Source: Stomorhina lunata (lineage: Eukaryota; Arthropoda; Insecta; Diptera; Rhiniidae). From it: 64,000 bases of DNA. The position numbers and the translations under genes are program-made. A model generated the notes under the pieces. The model saw nothing but the letters and a program-made list of their open reading frames with translations. It did not search any database and was not told the DNA's origin. Each line of letters starts with the position of its first letter. The first letter of the stretch is position 1. Shown piece by piece: positions 59,199 through 64,000 of this stretch. Location of the stretch: positions 15,702,489 to 15,766,488 of the forward strand of contig OW121742.1 in NCBI GenBank assembly GCA_933228675.1. The letters are read 5' to 3'.

Positions 59199-62100
59199 TA
59201 TTCATGACGATATTTCCGATATTTAGAGAAAACATGAATCGGGGTAGCGAAAGACAGGAAGTAGCCCAGGACTAGTAGAAGGTATGACCATATCGGATAT
59301 GTCAAGTTTTGGGCCGATATCGGAGATATAAATTTTTGAAAATTTTAATTTTTCATATATTTCGTATGAAAAAATAGACATTTTCAAGTCGATATATTTC
59401 ATATTTAGAGAAAACATGAATCGGGGTAGCGAAAGACAGGGAGTAGCCTAGGACTAGTAGAAGCTATGACCATATCGGATATGTCAAGTTTTGGGCCGAT
59501 ATCGGAGATATAAATTTTTGAAAATTTTAATTTTTCATATATTTCATATGAAAAAATAGAAATTTTCAAGTCGATATATTTCATATTTAGAGAAAACATG
59601 AATCGGGGTAGCGAAAGACAGGGAGTAGCCTAGGACTAGTAGAAGCTATGACCATATCGGATATGTCAAGTTTTGGGCCGATATCGGAGATATAAATTTT
59701 TGAAAATTTTCATTTTTCATATATTTCATATGAAAAAATAGAAATTTTCAAGTCGATATATTTCATATTTAGAGAAAACATGAATCGGGGTAGCGAAAGA
59801 CAGGGAGTAGCATAGGATTAGTAGAAGCTATGACCATATTGGATATGTCAAGTTTTGGGCCGATATCGGAGATATAAATTTTTGAAAATTTTCATTTTTC
59901 ATATATTTCATATGAAAAAATTGAAATTTTCAAGTCGATATATTTCATATTTAGAGAAAACATGAATCGGGGTAGCGAAAGACAGGGAGTAGCCTAGGAC
60001 TAGTAGAAGCTATGACCATATCGGATATGTCAAGTTTTGGGCCGATATCGGAGATATAAATTTTTGAAAATTTTCATTTTTCATATATTTCATATGAAAA
60101 AATAGAAATTTTCAAGTCGATATATTTCATATTTAGAGAAAACATGAATCGGGGTAGCGAAAGACAGGGAGTAGCCTAGGACTAGTAGAAGCTATGACCA
60201 TATCGGATATGTCAAGTTTTGGGCCGATATCGGAGATATAAATTTTTGAAAATTTTCATTTTTCATATATTTCATATGAAAAAATAGAAATTTTCAAGTC
60301 GATATATTTCATATTTAGAGAAAACATGAATCGGGGTAGCGAAAGACAGGAAGTAGCCTAGGACTAGTAGAAGCTATGACCATATTGGATATGTCAAGTT
60401 TTGGGCCGATATCGGAGATATAAATTTTTGAAAATTTTCACTTTTCATATATTTTATATGAAAAAATTGAAATTTTCAAGTCGATATATTTCATATTTAG
60501 AGAAAACATGAATCGGGGTAGCGAAAGACAGGAAGTAGCCTAGGACTAGTAGAAGCTATGACCATATCGGATATGTCAAGTTTTGGGCCGATATCGGAGA
60601 TATAAATTTTTGAAAATTTTCATTTTTCATATATTTCATATGAAAAAATTGAAATTTTCAAGTCGATATATTTCATATTTAGAGAAAACGTGAATCGGGG
60701 TAGCGAAAGACAGGGAGTAGCCTAGGATAAGTAGAAGCTATGACCATATCGGATATGTCAAGTTTTGGGCCGATATCGGAGATATAAATTTTTGAAAATT
60801 TTCATTTTTTATATATTTCATATGTAAAAATAGAGTATATTTAAGTCGATCCAATCGATATTTAGAGAAAATATGAATCGGGGTAGCGAAAGACAGGAAG
60901 TAGACTAGGACTAGTAGAAGCTATGACCATATTGGATATGTCAAGTTTTGGGCCGATATCGGAGATATAAATTTTTGAAAATTTTCATTTTTCATATATT
61001 TCATATGAAAAAATAGAAATTTTCAAGTCGATATATTTCATATTTAGAGAAAACATGAATCGGGGTAGCGAAAGACAGGAAGTAGCATAGGATTAGTAGA
61101 AGCTATGACCATATTGGATATGTCAAGTTTTGGGCCGATATCGGAGATATAAATTTTTGAAAATTTTAATTTTTCATATATTTCATATGAAAAAATAGAA
61201 ATTTTCAAGTCGATATATTTCATATTTAGAGAAAACATGAATCAGGGTAGCGAAAGACAGGGAGTAGCCTAGGATAAGTAGAAGCTATGACCATATCGGA
61301 TATGTCAAGTTTTGGGCCGATATCGGAGATATAAATTTTTGAAAATTTTCATTTTTTATATATTTCATATGTAAAAATAGAGTATATTTAAGTCGATCCA
61401 ATCGATATTTAGAGAAAATATGAATCGGGGTAGCGAAAGACAGGAAGTAGACTAGGACTAGTAGAAGCTATGACCATATTGGATATGTCAAGTTTTGGGC
61501 CGATATCGGAGATATAAATTTTTGAAAATTTTCACTTTTCATATATTTTATATGAAAAAATTGAAATTTTCAAGTCGACATATTTCATATTTAGAGAAAA
61601 CGTGAATCGGGGTAGCGAAAGACAGGGAGTAGCCTAGGATAAGTAGAAGCTATGACCATATCGGATATGTCAAGTTTTGGGCCGATATCGGAGATATAAA
61701 TTTTTGAAAATTTTCATTTTTTATATATTTCATATGTAAAAATAGAGTATATTTAAGTCGATCCAATCGATATTTAGAGAAAACATGAATCGGTGTAGCG
61801 AAAGACAGGGAGTAGCCTAGGACTAGTAGAAGCTATGACCATATTGGATATGTCAAGTTTTGGGCTGATATCGGAGATATAAATTTTTGAAAATTTTAAT
61901 TTTTCATATATTTCATATGAAAAAATAGAAACTTTCAAGTCGATATATTTCATATTTAGAGAAAACATGAATCGGGGTAGCGAAAGACAGGGAGTAGCCT
62001 AGGACTAGTAGAAGCTATGACCATATCGGATATGTCAAGTTTTGGGCCGATATCGGAGATATAAATTTTTGAAAATTTTCATTTTTCATATATTTCATAT

Positions 62101-62909
62101 GAAAAAATAGAAATTTTCAAGTCGATATATTTCATATTTAGAGAAAACATGAATCGGGGTAGCGAAAGACAGGGAGTAGCATAGGATTAGTAGAAGCTAT
62201 GACCATATTGGATATGTCAAGTTTTGGGCCGATATCGGAGATATAAATTTTTGAAAATGTTCACTTTTCATATATTTTATATGAAAAAATTGAAATTTTC
62301 AAGTCGATATATTTCATATTTTGAGAAAACATGAATCGGGGTAGCGAAAGACAGGAAGTAGCCTAGGACTAGTAGAAGCTATGACCATATTGGTTATGTC
62401 AAGTTTTGGGCCGATATCGGAGATATAAATTTTTGAAAATTTTCACTTTTCATATATTTCATATGAAAAAATAGAAATTTTCAAGTCGATATATTTCATA
62501 TTTAGAGAAAACATGAATCGGGGTAGCGAAAGACAGGAAGTAGCCTAGGACTAGTAGAAGCTATGACCATATTGGATATGTCAAGTTGTGGGCCGATATC
62601 AGAGATATAAATTTTTGAAAATTTTCACTTTTCATATATTTTATATGAAAAAATCGAAATTTTCAAGTCGATTTATTTCATATTTAAAGAAAACATGAAT
62701 CGGGGTAGCGAAAGACAGGGAGTAGTCTAGGACCAGTAGAAGCTACGACCATATCGGATATGTCAAGTTTTGGGCCGATATCGGAGATATAAATTTTTGA
62801 AAATTTTCACTTTTCATATATTTTATATGAAAAAATTGAAATTTTCAAGTCGATATATTTCATATTTAGAGAAAACATGAATCGGGGTAGCGAAAGACAG
62901 GGAGTAGCC
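59199..62909 (+). repeat. 182-bp satellite, direct-orientation block
   Basis: ATTTAGAGAAAACATGAATC starts at 59221, 59403, 59585 and so on, period 182 bp, about 20 units with a few percent divergence. Each unit has GGGTAGCGAAAGACAGG, TAGCCTAGGACTAGTAGAAG, CAAGTTTTGGGCCGATATCG and a long A/T dyad (TTGAAAATTTT...AAATTTTCAAG around CATATATTTCATATG). A variant unit with GAGTATATTTAAGTCGATCC replaces the dyad end near 60832, 61379 and 61745. The 64-codon minus frames recurring here exist only because the DNA repeats; 182 is not a multiple of three, so they cannot join. Confidence 0.97.
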
Positions 62910-64000
62910 AATTTTTTCATACAAAATATATGAAAAGTAAAAATTTTCAAAAATTTATATCTCCGATATCGGCCCAAAACTTGACATATCCAATATGGTC
63001 ATAGCTTCTACTAGTCCTAGGCTACTTCCTGTCTTTCGCTACCCTGATTCATGTTTTCTCTAAATATGAAATATATCGACTTGAAAATTTCAATTTTTTC
63101 ATATAAAATATATGAAAAGTGAAAATTTTCAAAAATTTATATCTCCGATATCGGCCCAAAACTTGACATATCCAATATGTTCATAGCTTCTACTAGTCCT
63201 AGGCTACTTCCTGTCTTTCGCTACCCCGATTCATGTTTTCTCTAAATATCGATTGGATCGACTTAAATATTCTCTATTTTTGCATATGAAATATATAAAA
63301 AATGAAAATTTTCAAAAATTTATATCTCCGATATCGGCCCAAAACATGACATATCCGATATGTTCATAGCTTCTACTAGTCCTAGGCTACTCCCTGTCTT
63401 TCGCTACCCCGATTCATGTTTTCTCTAAATATGAAATATATCGACTTGAAAATTTCTATTTTTTCATATGAAATATGTGAAAAATGAAAATTTTCAAAAA
63501 TTTATATCTCCGATATCGGCCCAAAACTTTACATATCCGATATGGTCATAGCTTCTACTAGTCCTAGGCTACTTCCTGTCTTTCGCTACCCCGATTCATG
63601 TTTTCTCTAAATATGAAATATATCGACTTGAAAATTTCAATTTTTTCATATAAAATATATGAAAAGTGAAAATTTTCAAAAATTTATATCTCCGATATCG
63701 GCCCAAAACTTGACATATCCAATATGGTCATAGCTTCTACTAGTCCTAGGCTACTTCCTGTCTTTCGCTACCCCGATTCATGTTTTCTCCAAATATGAAA
63801 TATATCGACTTGAAAATTTCTATTTTTTCATATGAAATATATGAAAAATGAAAATTTTCAAAAATTTATATCTCCGATATCGGCCCAAAACTTGACATAT
63901 CCGATATGGTCATAGCTTCTACTAGTCCTAGGCTACTCCCTGTCTTTCGCTACCCTGATTCATGTTTTCTCTAAATATGAAATATATCGACTTGAAAATT
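62910..64000 (-). repeat. 182-bp satellite, inverted block to window end
   Basis: At 62909/62910 the array changes from the direct unit (ending GGGAGTAGCC) to the reverse-complement unit (beginning AATTTTTTCATACAAAATAT). Six inverted units follow and the array leaves the window. One inverted unit (63240-63300) is the GGATCGACTTAAATATTCTC variant, the counterpart of the variant units in the direct block. The junction falls at unequal positions of the monomer, so it is a breakpoint and not a simple mirror. Confidence 0.95.

Noticed and set aside
59223..61968. Recurring 64-codon minus-strand frames in the satellite
   Set aside because: The frames recur only because the 182-bp DNA repeats. The period is not a multiple of three and substitutions do not favour the frame.

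Overview
The window is an AT-rich, almost gene-free stretch of a eukaryotic genome, very probably a higher fly (Diptera, Brachycera; a calyptrate such as a blowfly, flesh fly or house-fly relative is my best guess). The basis is the mobile-element content. There are DINE-1/mini-me-type (Helentron-derived) repeats carrying GTCY/GACA microsatellites. There is also a DD37E Tc1/mariner-superfamily transposon, a mariner remnant and an RNase-H-bearing LINE. Poly-CAA/CAG-type low complexity in the single-copy DNA also fits. No intact host protein-coding gene could be supported. The sequence reads as intergenic or long-intron DNA.

About half of the window is tandem repeat. Eleven minisatellite arrays (2058-4140, 5461-7567, 12195-15015, 15995-18855, 19817-21262, 22125-25235, 26079-28555, 29823-32735, 40366-42830, 48960-51690, 56195-58950) total roughly 28 kb. 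Nearly all share one palindromic core, TTTTCTATAGAAAA flanked by A/T tracts, in 28-33 bp monomers. Each array has its own short spacer (TATATTG, CGTTA/TAACG, GATACCG or GATACTG, CATAATG, TTTATG, AACACCG, TATATCG and so on). Several arrays show higher-order duplications, and one flips orientation internally. From about 59199 to the window end lies an unrelated 182-bp satellite, head-to-tail for about 20 units, that inverts at about 62909 and runs on in the opposite orientation.

Between the arrays are mobile-element relics: H1-type elements (1-340, 1370-1735, 8821-10925, 53045-54775), H2-type (34058-36664, 46605-47578) and H3-type (44249-46100, split by a 1298-bp DD37E transposon at 44369-45666). 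There are two 5'-truncated copies of one LINE family (36811-38150 and a degraded one at 34345-34655). A 129-bp near-perfect foldback MITE lies at 33453-33581, and an approximately 600-bp inverted-repeat element at 38541-39142.

The rest is single-copy-looking, AT-rich DNA with homopolymer runs and CAA/CAG-like tracts. The only hints of host transcription are a TATA/initiator/splice-donor arrangement at 55591-55936 and an NRF-1/Ewg-like CG-rich motif at 22022-22038. Both are hypotheses. The most unusual feature is the set of eleven separate arrays keeping one palindromic core while the spacers differ between arrays.
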